From Planctomycetaceae bacterium (GTDB taxonomy: Bacteria > Planctomycetota > Planctomycetia > Planctomycetales > Planctomycetaceae), in NCBI GenBank assembly GCA_016795145.1, contig JAEUII010000324.1, positions 26,317 through 90,316 of the forward strand: a stretch of DNA of 64,000 nucleotides, read 5' to 3'. Within the stretch, counting starts at the first letter, position 1; every line of letters begins with the position of its first letter. The notes below the pieces were generated by a model, which was not told the origin of the DNA, did not search any database, and saw only the letters and a list, made by a program, of their open reading frames with translations. This document shows positions 18,580-27,836 of this stretch, piece by piece. The translations under genes and the position numbers were made by a program.

Positions 18580-19284
18580 TCACTCAGTGCCATGTTCTTC
18601 ATTGTAGGCGAAGCACATGCGAATCAGATGAGAGACATTGTCGGCTCGCATCTTGTCGTTGATTCGTGCACGATGAGCTTCGACCGTCTTGGTGCTGACA
18701 CCAAGTTCTGCCGCGATCTCACGGCTGGAAAGACCTTCGACCACATGATCAAGAACCTGACGTTCGCGACCTGTCAGCCGGTTGATGCTTTCTTCGGTGT
18801 CTTCCAGTTCGTCTTCCAGAACTTCTGCGTCAACGTCGTAGTAGAACGCATAGGCACGACCGACAGCCTGGATCAGGTCTTCGACCTTCACTGGCTTGCA
18901 CAGGAAGTCGAACGCGCCGTTCTTCATTGCACGGACCGCCATTGGAACGTCGGCATGACCTGAGATCATCACGATCGGCAGTTCAAAACCTTCTTCGTTC
19001 AGCTTGTCCTGCAGTTCCATGCCCGACATTCCAGGCAGACGCAGGTCCAGAATCAGCACGCCCGGGACCGGGTCGCGGTAGTCGCGGTAGAATTCCATTG
19101 CTGTCATGTAGTCACGGACAGCAATCTTCTGCTCGTTCAAAGCTTCAACAAGAGATGCTCGGACGGCCTGATCGTCTTCAACAAGAAAGACGGTAAATGG
19201 ACGTCGCTTCTTTGACTGTTCGAACTCTGTCTGTGGCGGAGCCTTTTTCTCGGATCGCCTCAGTCCTCGTCGTTTGCGCTGCAT
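18580..19284 (-). CDS. FixJ/NarL-like response regulator (REC + LuxR-type HTH)
   Basis: This is a two-component transcription regulator of 234 residues. ATG 19284 is favoured because GGAGG (complement of 19293-19297) lies eight bases upstream. After a basic N-terminal 30 residues the receiver domain has VFLVEDD, phospho-acceptor D80 in VLILDLRLPGMSG, the switch Ser in VMISGH and Lys 130 in FLCKPV. A short acidic linker leads to a LuxR-type helix-turn-helix (LTGRERQVLDHVVEGLSS then VSTKTVEAHRARINDKM). The layout is that of FixJ. No histidine kinase gene is nearby, so the partner is unknown. Confidence 0.92.
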   Translation of the reverse strand: MQRKRRGLRRSEKKAPPQTEFEQSKKRRPFTVFLVEDDQAVRASLVEALNEQKIAVRDYMTAMEFYRDYRDPVPGVLILDLRLPGMSGMELQDKLNEEGFELPIVMISGHADVPMAVRAMKNGAFDFLCKPVKVEDLIQAVGRAYAFYYDVDAEVLEDELEDTEESINRLTGRERQVLDHVVEGLSSREIAAELGVSTKTVEAHRARINDKMRADNVSHLIRMCFAYNEEHGTE

Positions 19285-19692
19285 GAATACTTCCTCCGAA
19301 AGATAACCTCCCTGCGAAAATGAACGAGGGAATCCTTTCCTATTGTAACTCCAAACCACCCGGCTCAAGGTAGGAGTTCTAGTGTGGGCGGGAAATACCT
19401 CCCATACTGACTGTCCGTCGGCAGGTGATCCGATCGATCCTCCGCAACTTCCGGGAACACGTTCGTCCTGAACGTTCTCAGATGAGACGAGAAAGGAGAC
19501 CAGATCTCACCCGATAAGGCGAACGTTGTATAAGAGAAGTTCCAAACCGTTCCACCGTCCGTCAGTGTTATTTGAAAATTCCAAGAAACAACTGAAGTTG
19601 ATGGGAACAACCCCACCCGACCCTGAAGGTTGTATGAAGGTCCGGGAGATTTTCCATCATGATCCACGCAAAAGTGTTCTACTTTGGCGACA
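19285..19692. other. Noncoding interval
   Basis: These 408 bases lie between two minus-strand genes. They contain the response regulator ribosome-binding site and presumably its promoter. The open frames here lack protein-like character and I see no repeat or RNA structure. Confidence 0.5.
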
Positions 19693-22269
19693 CTATGGCG
19701 CTTTGAACTTCACGGGGAGCGGTGCGCCAAGCGTGTCTTTGTTGGCAACAAAACCATTCCCGTCGACATCCACAAAGATGGGATTTGAAACGGCGGCTGG
19801 ATGTTGTTTTCCCCAGTCGGGACCAACGACGTCACCAAGTGTCTGAGTTCTGTGTCCTGTGACCACGACAAGATGTGCATCTGTGCTCATCTGTACCGTG
19901 GCGTCATGGCGAAATTTGGTCGTCTCTTTTCTGAACAGGTCCGGATGCGATTCCCGAGTCCAGGTAAGTTCCGGCGTTGTTTTGCCATTCACAAGTATGC
20001 TGACGACATCGATGTCACACCAGTTGGGGGTTTGTACCGAGACCGAAAGTACCGCCTGCCCATCCGTCACCTGAAGGTCATCTCCCGGATCAGCGGTTGC
20101 CTGATCATTTTTCGTTTTCGCAGAGACCTCCAGAAACGGACCGTTCGACATGATCAGGCGACCATTGCGTGACTGATCACGCATCTCGTCGCTTTGAATC
20201 TGCGCCGGGTTGTCTGAAGACGAGCGAATCCACAGTCGGAGACCGCCAGATCCATGGTAGTTGTAGTGTGAGTCCGTGTTGACGACGCCATAGACTCGGT
20301 ATCCCTGATTCAGCAACTGAAGCCAGTTGAAAGCCGTTTGATTACCGACCGGCTTACCATCGACCATTCGAAATGGTGTTGGTGAAAGCAGCGGGTCGAT
20401 GGGATGGATCTCCATGACGTTCATGATGCCAAACGTACGAGAATACCCTTCGTCTGGTTTCTGATCGCCGTCCTTGTCAAAGAAGAGCCAGCCCACATCC
20501 GGATGATTCTGTTGAATCAGCTTCTCGCTGTGATTATCCCACGCGGCGATCCGCTCCATCTGAGTTTCGGGGCTTGTGTCCGTTTGCGGCCCGCCACCAT
20601 CCTGAGTTCGTGGAGTCATTTTCATCGGGAACACGTTTTGATGGTTCAGCGGCAGCGGAGAACCGGTCAGTTCCATTCCTGTAACGGTTGCCATTCGATC
20701 CTTTGCCCCGAATCGCATGAGGTGAGCATCATACGTGGAGACGCGGTTGTGTTCCGTGCATGGTGCAAACTCGACGTGTTCACAAAGCAGATTCAGAACC
20801 CGCCCGGCCTGGCTGGATGTATTGTCTCCGGACGGTGTACTGTGACTGTGGAAGTCCGCACTGATCCAGCCGTTCGTGTTGACAACTCGCGGCAGTGTCA
20901 CGGCTCTTTCTGTCACTCTGCCCGCGACCACTTCAACCTGAGTGAACTCGGCGTTGTATTCGGGGCCGTGACTGATGATCAGGTCATACGTTCCCTTCTG
21001 CAGACGGACGGTTGCTTCGCCGTCTGGCGTGTAGATGAGATTCTTCACCAGAGATTCGGCAGACTCCGGCCCCCAGTTTGGAGTCGGTGCGTCTCCCGTG
21101 CCACGAACCTCGATCTTCGCAGGGATCACATTGCCTTTGTCGTCCTTCACAGCAAAATGCACGGAACCAGGATTGTATCCCGCTATCGCGATCGTGGCTT
21201 TTGGCTGATCCAGCGTGAGAGGTTGCTTCGCGTAGGACTTGCCCGCAACCTCAGGTTCGACCTGCCATTCACCGGCCGGCAGCCGAACTGATGCCTGACC
21301 TTTTCCATCAGTGACAACTGTCCCGTAAGCCGTACCTTTGTTGATCAGGTGCAGGCGAGCCTCAGGGACTGGCTGACCGTTTGCTTCAGTCGAGATGGTC
21401 AGTTCATGAAGCGTCGCCGGGGCTGGTTTTGATGCCATCAGGTTTGCGAGGGCAGCCGGCAGGTCTCGATGAACATAGATCTTTCGTTCCAGCTTGTATC
21501 GTTCCCCAGGCTTCAGGGTGATCGCCGTGCGACTGTTCGGGATGTATGTAAGAACAGACTCGCGAGCATTGCTTTTGCTGTCAATCTGGAAGCCCGGAGC
21601 TTCCACCACGTACGCCTGCTTCCAGTACACGTCATGGAAGGAGAATTGATCGTGGCTGCCGTCCTCAGACTTCTTCATCTGTTCCTTGCCAGCGTCAGCT
21701 CGGAGATCGTCTGAGAGTGTCAGTTCCACGTCCTTCTTTGTTGTGTTGACCCATGTGGTTTGAAGAGTCAGCCAGGTTTCACCGGCACCGAGACTCCAGG
21801 TGACGTGCATCTCCGGCAGTTCCTCCGTTCCCGCGGAACGGAGTTTCAACTGCACGGACCGTTTTGTGCCACCAACGGCGGTCGCTTCCGCGTCGCGAGT
21901 CAGCTCGACGGTTTCCTGGAAGACGCGGTTCCTGCGAGCCGGATAGAAAGCACTGAGCTGATCGCTTTCGGCTTCTCGCCATGCCAGATCAATCAGACTG
22001 CCTCCGACTGTTTTGACGGTCATGTTCGCGTTGCGAGACGCCAGCGGGCGCGCGATGATGGCGGTGATCAGATCGTTATGCAGAGCGTAGTCGCCGTAGA
22101 TGGCGTCGACTTCTTTCCCCGCCGGAACGAGCTGTTCCCAGTTGTCTGCCGTGAGTTCTTCAATGCGTAGTGGACCTGGCGTTTGAGCCGTCGCAAGGGG
22201 TTCTGTCGTCACAAGGAAAGCACAAGTGACAAGGAAGGTCAGGATCGCAGGAATGCGTTGCCGATGCAT
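19693..22269 (-). CDS. CehA/McbA-family PHP metallohydrolase, secreted
   Basis: This exported protein of about 858 residues begins with a signal peptide (RIPAILTFLVTCAFLVTTEPLATAQ). ATG 22269 has GGAG six bases upstream; the frame extends to 22440 only through repeat-like DNA. Middle residues contain carboxypeptidase-like or Ig-like beta segments (EARLHLINKGTAYGTVVTDGKGQASVRLPAGEW). The PHP domain starts at about 466 with NGWISADFHSHSTPSGDN (metal-binding His 474 and 476) and continues with EFAPCTEHNRVS and GVVNTDSHYNYHGSGG. CehA/McbA relatives hydrolyse esters or phosphoesters; the substrate here is unknown. The gene is divergent from the PQQ-propeller gene. Confidence 0.8.
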   Translation of the reverse strand: MHRQRIPAILTFLVTCAFLVTTEPLATAQTPGPLRIEELTADNWEQLVPAGKEVDAIYGDYALHNDLITAIIARPLASRNANMTVKTVGGSLIDLAWREAESDQLSAFYPARRNRVFQETVELTRDAEATAVGGTKRSVQLKLRSAGTEELPEMHVTWSLGAGETWLTLQTTWVNTTKKDVELTLSDDLRADAGKEQMKKSEDGSHDQFSFHDVYWKQAYVVEAPGFQIDSKSNARESVLTYIPNSRTAITLKPGERYKLERKIYVHRDLPAALANLMASKPAPATLHELTISTEANGQPVPEARLHLINKGTAYGTVVTDGKGQASVRLPAGEWQVEPEVAGKSYAKQPLTLDQPKATIAIAGYNPGSVHFAVKDDKGNVIPAKIEVRGTGDAPTPNWGPESAESLVKNLIYTPDGEATVRLQKGTYDLIISHGPEYNAEFTQVEVVAGRVTERAVTLPRVVNTNGWISADFHSHSTPSGDNTSSQAGRVLNLLCEHVEFAPCTEHNRVSTYDAHLMRFGAKDRMATVTGMELTGSPLPLNHQNVFPMKMTPRTQDGGGPQTDTSPETQMERIAAWDNHSEKLIQQNHPDVGWLFFDKDGDQKPDEGYSRTFGIMNVMEIHPIDPLLSPTPFRMVDGKPVGNQTAFNWLQLLNQGYRVYGVVNTDSHYNYHGSGGLRLWIRSSSDNPAQIQSDEMRDQSRNGRLIMSNGPFLEVSAKTKNDQATADPGDDLQVTDGQAVLSVSVQTPNWCDIDVVSILVNGKTTPELTWTRESHPDLFRKETTKFRHDATVQMSTDAHLVVVTGHRTQTLGDVVGPDWGKQHPAAVSNPIFVDVDGNGFVANKDTLGAPLPVKFKAP

Positions 22270-22652
22270 AGTGGGCTCCGGGGTGGGAAGGCGGGATGGC
22301 CGTTGAAGTGACTGGAGTCGCGTTGGTGGAGCTGGAATCATTTCGGCTGATTCCCACTTTGGCAAGCATTTGGGCAGACGGAGCCTGTGCCATTGCGAAA
22401 CGAGGACTGCTGATTCACAAAGACATTGATTCACTATCACATCGTAACCCGAAACGTCAGTGAGGGACCTACATCACAACCCGAAACGTCAGTGAGGGAT
22501 GATCAGCGGCAACGTGATCCACAAGAATTCGTCGCACCCGAAGCGGTTGTCGAGCATGTTGTTTCAGCAGGGCTGGCATGGAGTGAAAGGGACGGAGCGG
22601 TTAGGATTCCGCTGAGTGTCTGATGGTGCCAAAGTTTCTGGAGTTTGAGTTG
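22270..22652. other. Divergent intergenic region with a direct repeat
   Basis: 383 bases separate the PHP hydrolase (-) and the propeller protein (+). The only recognisable structure is the repeat pair at 22446-22499. GGAG at 22640-22643 is the likely ribosome-binding site of the propeller gene. Open frames extending both flanking genes into this DNA appear spurious. Confidence 0.6.
22446..22499. repeat. Two direct copies of a dispersed planctomycete repeat
   Basis: A 22-base sequence (AACCCGAAACGTCAGTGAGG plus GA) occurs perfectly at 22446-22467 and again at 22478-22499, a 32-base period. The motif resembles short intergenic repeats of the form CCCGAAGCGTCAGCGAGG that I recall from planctomycete genomes, where their translation often contaminates gene 5' ends (here TRNVSEG). 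Confidence 0.7.
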
Positions 22653-24326
22653 ATGAACAATCCAGGTTCGCCCGCGGTAAGCAAGAGCATTGGTTCGAAA
22701 GTCCGATGGAAAACTGGATTGATCCTGCTGGCACTATGCGCGGGGGGAACGGTTGCGGCGAATCGACTGTCGGAGAATGCTACGAATGCGATGATCGCTA
22801 CTTTCACCGGCATCGGTGTGTCGATTCTGGTCCTGAATCTCTGGTGGCTTGGGTTCTCGGGGGTTCCCTGGAAGGCACGACTCGGCATTTGGCTACTGGG
22901 GCCGATCTCGCTGGGGATCTTCGGCGCGTGTGTTCGCAACGTATGGTTCGAAGGCGATATGCGGCCTCATTTCGAATTTCGCTGGGACGGTCCTTCGGCC
23001 AGACAGAAAGCTCAGGAATGGCTGGCTCAGCAGAAGTCCGAATCGAAGCCGAAGCTCACGATTACTGAACCGATGGAAATCACGGATGCTGACTGGGCTG
23101 ACTACTGCGGCCCGGGACGAAATCGCACGATCAACGAACCACTACTGCCGCTCGACTGGAAAGCACAACCGCCTCGCGAGCTGTGGCGACATCCCGTCGG
23201 GGATGCCTGGTCGTCCTTCACCATCGCGGGACCGCTGCTGTTTACCCAGGAACAACGCGGGGAGTTGGAATGTACGGTGTGTTATGCGGTGGAGACTGGC
23301 GAAGAACTCTGGCGACGCGAAGACAAAGCTCGTTACGAAAGTGCCCAGGGCGCGATCGGTCCACGTGCGACGCCGGTTGTGACGCCCGATGCCATCTACG
23401 CTCTTGGCGCAACCGGAATTCTTACAGCACTGAAACCATCAGACGGATCCGTCATCTGGCAACGCAATATCCTCGACGATGCCGGTGCTCAGATGATCGA
23501 ATGGGGAATGAGTGGTACTCCATTGATCGATGGAGACCATCTGTATGTTGACGCGGGAGGCGACAAGGACAAAGCGGTCATCGCTTACAACAGGACCACC
23601 GGCGACATTGTCTGGGCGAAAGAAAATCATACGGCCAGTTACACGGCTCCTCGCATTGAAGAGTTCAATGGTGTTCGGCATCTTCTGATCTTCCACGGCG
23701 AAGGGCTTCTGGCACTGAATCCGGAGACGGGCGATCGGCTCTGGGAATACCCGTGGACGAATCAGTACAAGATCAACGTAGCTCAACCAATCCGCTTCAA
23801 TGAGTCTCTGTTCATCAGCAGCGGATACAACGCAGGCTGCGTGATGCTGAATCCTGGTTCCGTCACCGATGGTCGACCTGCCGAAGTCTGGGCTCCGGCG
23901 AAATCCATGAAGCTCAAGTTCAATGAAGCGGTTCGCGTGGGCGACTACTTGTATGGGATCGACGATGGCATTCTGAGCTGCATTGACCTCAGAGATGGTA
24001 AGCGAAAGTGGAAGGGCGGTCGTTACGGTTTCGGACATGTTCTGCTGTGGTCCGACAAATTGATCGTTCAGGCTGAAGATGGTTACGTCGCGGTGGTGGA
24101 TGCGATCCCGGAGAAGTTCACCGAGGTGACTCGGTTTAACGCTTTGACGGACAGGACGTGGAATGTTCCCGTTGTGAACAAAGGACGTCTGATTGTTCGC
24201 AATGCGTCGGAAGCCGCCTGCTTCGACCTGCGACCATCTGTAGAGCCAGCCGCAGCCGCTGCAGAACCCACTGCCACGGAAGCTGCGGCTTCAGAAACTG
24301 CGACGCCAGAACCTTCCTCAAAGTAG
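22653..24326 (+). CDS. Membrane-anchored PQQ-type beta-propeller protein
   Basis: This protein of about 557 residues has three hydrophobic segments near the N-terminus (TGLILLALCAGGTVAA, ATFTGIGVSILVLNLWWLG, LGIWLLGPISLGIFGA) and then a large extracytoplasmic propeller. Repeated PQQ/pyrrolo-quinoline-type blades are visible: YAVETGEELWRRED, LKPSDGSVIWQRNI, NRTTGDIVWAKEN, LNPETGDRLWEY and IDLRDGKRKWKG. The C-terminus is an Ala/Glu/Thr-rich low-complexity tail. ATG 22653 is preferred for its GGAG. Enzymatic PQQ dehydrogenases have extra motifs not seen here, so a binding or scaffold role is as likely. pxpB starts seven bases after its stop. Confidence 0.82.
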   Translation: MNNPGSPAVSKSIGSKVRWKTGLILLALCAGGTVAANRLSENATNAMIATFTGIGVSILVLNLWWLGFSGVPWKARLGIWLLGPISLGIFGACVRNVWFEGDMRPHFEFRWDGPSARQKAQEWLAQQKSESKPKLTITEPMEITDADWADYCGPGRNRTINEPLLPLDWKAQPPRELWRHPVGDAWSSFTIAGPLLFTQEQRGELECTVCYAVETGEELWRREDKARYESAQGAIGPRATPVVTPDAIYALGATGILTALKPSDGSVIWQRNILDDAGAQMIEWGMSGTPLIDGDHLYVDAGGDKDKAVIAYNRTTGDIVWAKENHTASYTAPRIEEFNGVRHLLIFHGEGLLALNPETGDRLWEYPWTNQYKINVAQPIRFNESLFISSGYNAGCVMLNPGSVTDGRPAEVWAPAKSMKLKFNEAVRVGDYLYGIDDGILSCIDLRDGKRKWKGGRYGFGHVLLWSDKLIVQAEDGYVAVVDAIPEKFTEVTRFNALTDRTWNVPVVNKGRLIVRNASEAACFDLRPSVEPAAAAAEPTATEAAASETATPEPSSK

Positions 24327-24333
24327 CGCCACC

Positions 24334-25017
24334 ATGACGCCTTCCGTCAGCGTACTTGGTGATTCCGCACTCCGCATTGTCTGGCCCGGACTTTCAGACG
24401 ACGAAGTGTTCTCGCAGATTCGTCGCGCAGTGAGACTCCTGCAGGCCGCGGGATTTCAACAGGACCAGCTTGTTCCTGGATTCGCCTCGTTGACGGTGAT
24501 GCTGGACAGGCTGGTTGACGACTGGCACCAGGAAGTTGTTTGCATCGAAGCCGCGTTGTCACAGGTCATCGCGGCTTCAGAAGATGCTCCGTCAAAGACC
24601 GTCCGAATTCCCGTGTGCTTTGATCCCGAGTTTGCTCCTGATCTACCGCAGCTCGTGGAACAATCACAGCTGACTCAGTCCGACTGGATTGATCAGTTTG
24701 TTGCCATCACGTTCCAGGTCCGCCTCATTGGATTTGCACCAGGCTTTCCGTATCTGGCGGGGCTTCCTCAGAAGTTTGCGATGCCCCGACGATCGACGCC
24801 TCGCGTGAAGGTCCCTGCTGGTTCTGTGGCCATCGGCGGACAGCAGACCGGAATCTATCCGCAGGCCTCGCCGGGCGGATGGAATCTCATCGGTCGAACG
24901 CCCGTCATCCTGTTTGACGCGTCTCGAGAATCTCCGTGCCTGCTGAGTCCAGGTGATGAAGTGCAGTTTTTCGCCATCACACGCGAGGCCTTCGAGGCTC
25001 AGCGGTTTGACGCCTGA
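24334..25017 (+). CDS. pxpB: PxpB/KipI family protein (5-oxoprolinase subunit B type)
   Basis: This 227-residue protein has the complete allophanate hydrolase subunit 1/KipI fold signatures: LGDSALRI at the start, VRIPVCFDPEFAPDL in the middle, then GFAPGFPYLAGLP, PRRSTPRVKVPAGSVAIGG, QQTGIYPQASPGGWNLIGRTP and LLSPGDEVQF. In the known pathway PxpA, PxpB and PxpC together open 5-oxoproline to glutamate with ATP. pxpA and pxpC are not in the window, so this copy is isolated. Its seven-base distance from the propeller gene suggests co-transcription. A KipI-like regulatory role cannot be excluded. Confidence 0.88.
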   Translation: MTPSVSVLGDSALRIVWPGLSDDEVFSQIRRAVRLLQAAGFQQDQLVPGFASLTVMLDRLVDDWHQEVVCIEAALSQVIAASEDAPSKTVRIPVCFDPEFAPDLPQLVEQSQLTQSDWIDQFVAITFQVRLIGFAPGFPYLAGLPQKFAMPRRSTPRVKVPAGSVAIGGQQTGIYPQASPGGWNLIGRTPVILFDASRESPCLLSPGDEVQFFAITREAFEAQRFDA

Positions 25018-25163
25018 ATTGCGGCCGGATACCCTGCCAGGCGTGCACAAAGCGTGTCGGAAGCTCGCATGCTGTCCAGAGTTGTATTGTGTGATTCTGT
25101 GACATCCCATCAGCGTCCGAGCTTCATTTCGGATCGTGCTTTGTTCGAAAGAAAGGGCCACCA

Positions 25164-26069
25164 ATGAATCAGGGACCTGGGTTTTCTCGACGAGCGGCAA
25201 TGGCAGGCGGACTCCTGGCCGCTGGATCCATGATGTCAGGGGCGACGGCGGCTCCGGTTCCAGCAGATTCCGAAGTGGAAAAGCCTGGCGCGACGAAGAA
25301 TACTCGGTTCGCTGTCAACGTTGAGATGTGGTACGGCGGTAAGTCGTTCCTGGAGAAGATCGAGCTGGCCGCAAAGTATGGTTATCCGGCGATCGAATTC
25401 TGGCCTTACGAAAACAAGGATATTCCGGCTGCGGCGAAGTTGCTGAAAGAGAAGAACGTCGCTGTTTCGCAGTTCACGGCGTGGCCCTTTGGCAAGATTC
25501 TGAACAACCCTGCATCGACTCACGATGATTTCGTCAGGAAGATCGAAGAAAGCTGTGACATTGCCGATCAGCTGGACTGTTCTCTGTTCACGGTGGTCAT
25601 TGGTGATGACATTGCGGGTGTCAGCAAGGCGGAGATGCATGCTGCTGCGATCAAAGGCCTGAAACGAGCCGCACCGATCTGCGAGAAGCGAAAGAAGACG
25701 ATCATCATTGAGCCCATGAATCCTCGCAATCACCCCAACCACTGTCTCTACGGAGGCGATGATGCGATTGCCATTTGCAAAGCCGTGGGTTCTCAGTCCG
25801 TGAAGATCAACTGGGACCTGTATCATATGCAGATCGTCGACGGCGACCTGTGCATGAGGATGCGGGAAGGCTGGGACTACATCGGATATCTGCAACTGGC
25901 GGACAATCCAGGTCGTCATGAACCGGGCACCGGTGAGTTGAACTACACGCGAGTCTTTCAGGAAATCAAGGCACTCAAGTACACCGGCTATGTGGGGCTT
26001 GAGTGCCATCCGAAGGAAGGTGACTGGAAGGCTGCTCAGCGGATTTACAAAGCCGATGACTGGACCTGA
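25164..26069 (+). CDS. Tat-exported TIM-barrel isomerase, hydroxypyruvate isomerase-like
   Basis: This 301-residue protein of the AP endonuclease 2-type sugar isomerase/epimerase superfamily begins with a twin-arginine signal (FSRRAAMAGGLLAAGSMMSG). The barrel contains IELAAKYGYPAIEFWPYENK, KTIIIEPMN with a likely metal-ligand Glu, VKINWDLYHMQIVDGDL and GYVGLECHPKEGDW with a second Glu. The pattern fits hydroxypyruvate isomerase-like proteins more than xylose isomerases. The Gfo/Idh/MocA oxidoreductase follows on the same strand, as in many sugar-modification clusters. The exact substrate is unknown. Confidence 0.8.
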   Translation: MNQGPGFSRRAAMAGGLLAAGSMMSGATAAPVPADSEVEKPGATKNTRFAVNVEMWYGGKSFLEKIELAAKYGYPAIEFWPYENKDIPAAAKLLKEKNVAVSQFTAWPFGKILNNPASTHDDFVRKIEESCDIADQLDCSLFTVVIGDDIAGVSKAEMHAAAIKGLKRAAPICEKRKKTIIIEPMNPRNHPNHCLYGGDDAIAICKAVGSQSVKINWDLYHMQIVDGDLCMRMREGWDYIGYLQLADNPGRHEPGTGELNYTRVFQEIKALKYTGYVGLECHPKEGDWKAAQRIYKADDWT

Positions 26070-26116
26070 CGCTTGAACGAACGATCAAAATTCAGTCCCA
26101 TGTGTCCTCAGGCGAG

Positions 26117-26136
26117 CGGCCGGTGTAAACCGGCCG
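26117..26136. repeat. Intergenic palindrome, 8-bp stem
   Basis: CGGCCGGT at 26117-26124 pairs with ACCGGCCG at 26129-26136 around GTAA. It lies between the isomerase and oxidoreductase genes and may be a dispersed REP-like hairpin; there is no T-tract. Confidence 0.6.
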
Positions 26137-26214
26137 GTACCCTCAATTCAACAAATTGCTTCTGACCTCCCTCCCTCAAAGATCCCCACTTCAGAACCAC
26201 AGGAGATTCTTTCC

Positions 26215-27726
26215 ATGCGAAAAATTCAGCGTCGCGGATTCCTTGCGACCAGTGCTGGTGCCGCTTCACTGGCTTTTGCGGCTCCCGCAATCGGCCGTGC
26301 AGGAATGTCACCGAACGACAAGATGGGTGTTGCCATCGTTGGTGTTAACGGTCGCGGCGGCGAACACATCAGTGAGTTTCTGAAAGATGACCGCACCGAA
26401 ATCCGAGTCATCGTGGACGTCGATGAAGCCGTTGCCAACCGACGCTGTGACGATATCGAAAAGAAACAGGGCACACGTCCGACTCCGGTCACAGACATGC
26501 GAAAGGCGTTTGAGAACCCGGCAATCGATCTGGTCAGCACAGCGACTCCTAACCACTGGCATGCATTGACTGGCATCTGGGCCATGCAGGCCGGCAAAGA
26601 CGCGTATGTCGAAAAACCGGTCTGCCACAATGTTCATGAAGGCACATCGCTGATCGCAACGGCTCGCAAGTACGGCCGCATGTGCCAGGTCGGGACACAG
26701 TGCCGGTCCAGTAAAGCCATCATTGATGCGGTCGCCTTCATGCGTTCCGGGGGAATCGGCGAAGTGAAGTTCGCACGAGGACTCTGTTACAAACGTCGAA
26801 AGAGCATTGGTGCTCTGGGAGACTACAAGATCCCAGCGACGGTGAACTTTGATCTCTGGAGCGGTCCGGCAAGTCTCACATCGCCGCAACTGACTCGACC
26901 GAACTTCCACTATGACTGGCACTGGCAGCGTCACTACGGAAACGGTGACCTTGGAAACCAGGGGCCGCATCAGACCGACATCGCTCGCTGGGGCCTGGGC
27001 ATTGATACACATCCAAACCGCATTCTTTGCTACGGCGGACGTCTTGGATATCAGGCCGAACGCAACAACCCGGATTACGTCGATGCTGGCGACACGGGCA
27101 ACACGGAAATCTCACTGTACGACTACGGTGACAAATGCATCGTCTTCGAAACACGAGGACTCTCGGTTGACGACAGCGACGATGAAGAACTGAACGTGCT
27201 GTTCCAGAGCAAGTCTGGTAACAAAGTCGGCGTTGTGTTCTACGGCACCGAAGGCTACGTCGTTCAGGATTCCTATAGCCACTGCTTCGTCTACGACAAG
27301 GACAAGAAGCTGGTGAAGGAATTCAAGGGCGGTGGTGAGCACTTCCAGAACTTCGTCTCTGCCTGCCAGTCTCGCAAGGTTGAGGATCTGAACGCGGATG
27401 TACGGGAAGGTCACCTGTCAGCGGCCATCAGCCATCTCGGAAACATCTCCTACTACATCGGGGAGAAGAATCGGCTGTCGGTTTCTGACATCTCGGCGGA
27501 GCTGAAGTCGTTTAAGACTTTGGATGACAATGAAGCGACGCTGCAGCGAACCGTCAAACACCTGCAAAAGAATGGCGTGCAAACGGACAAGGACTTCATG
27601 TCACTGGGTGCGGTCCTGGAGTTCGATCCGGAGCGCGAAGTCATCACTAACAATGCCGAAGCGAATGCACTACTGACGCGTGAGTATCGCGAACCTTACG
27701 TGGTTCCGAAGGCCGACAAGGTCTGA
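26215..27726 (+). CDS. Tat-exported Gfo/Idh/MocA family oxidoreductase
   Basis: This 503-residue NAD(P)-dependent oxidoreductase carries a twin-arginine signal (RRGFLATSAGAASLAFAAP). The Rossmann domain has MGVAIVGVNGRGGEHI, then TATPNHWHALTGIWAMQAGKDAYVEKPVCHN, which includes the EKP signature Lys of the family. The second domain includes WHWQRHYGNGDLGNQGPHQTDIARWGLG-type sequence, with the His and Asp residues common in planctomycete members. AGGAG lies just upstream of ATG 26215. Substrates are usually sugars or inositols; here the neighbouring isomerase-like gene hints at sugar metabolism outside the cytoplasm. Confidence 0.9.
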   Translation: MRKIQRRGFLATSAGAASLAFAAPAIGRAGMSPNDKMGVAIVGVNGRGGEHISEFLKDDRTEIRVIVDVDEAVANRRCDDIEKKQGTRPTPVTDMRKAFENPAIDLVSTATPNHWHALTGIWAMQAGKDAYVEKPVCHNVHEGTSLIATARKYGRMCQVGTQCRSSKAIIDAVAFMRSGGIGEVKFARGLCYKRRKSIGALGDYKIPATVNFDLWSGPASLTSPQLTRPNFHYDWHWQRHYGNGDLGNQGPHQTDIARWGLGIDTHPNRILCYGGRLGYQAERNNPDYVDAGDTGNTEISLYDYGDKCIVFETRGLSVDDSDDEELNVLFQSKSGNKVGVVFYGTEGYVVQDSYSHCFVYDKDKKLVKEFKGGGEHFQNFVSACQSRKVEDLNADVREGHLSAAISHLGNISYYIGEKNRLSVSDISAELKSFKTLDDNEATLQRTVKHLQKNGVQTDKDFMSLGAVLEFDPEREVITNNAEANALLTREYREPYVVPKADKV

Positions 27727-27750
27727 TGGATTCTGTCAGCTAAGAAAACG

Positions 27751-27795
27751 AAAACGAGCGGCCCGTTCGAATGAACGCGTCGCTCGTGTTATTTT
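27751..27795 (+). terminator. Intrinsic terminator after the Gfo/Idh/MocA gene
   Basis: AAAACGAGCG at 27751-27760 pairs with CGCTCGTGTT at 27781-27790 (one mismatch). An inner GTTC (27765-27768) pairs with GAAC (27773-27776), and ATTTTT follows immediately. Its position 25 bases after the stop supports termination. Confidence 0.8.
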
Positions 27796-27814
27796 TGGCG
27801 ATGGACAAATGGTG

Positions 27815-27833
27815 CCGGCGGACTGACCGCCGG
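27815..27833. terminator. GC-rich hairpin beyond the lipoprotein gene
   Basis: CCGGCGG at 27815-27821 and CCGCCGG at 27827-27833 form a 7-bp stem with a five-base loop, four bases after the lipoprotein stop on the minus strand. It lacks a T-tract, so it may stabilise or pause rather than fully terminate. Confidence 0.4.
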
Positions 27834-27836
27834 ACA

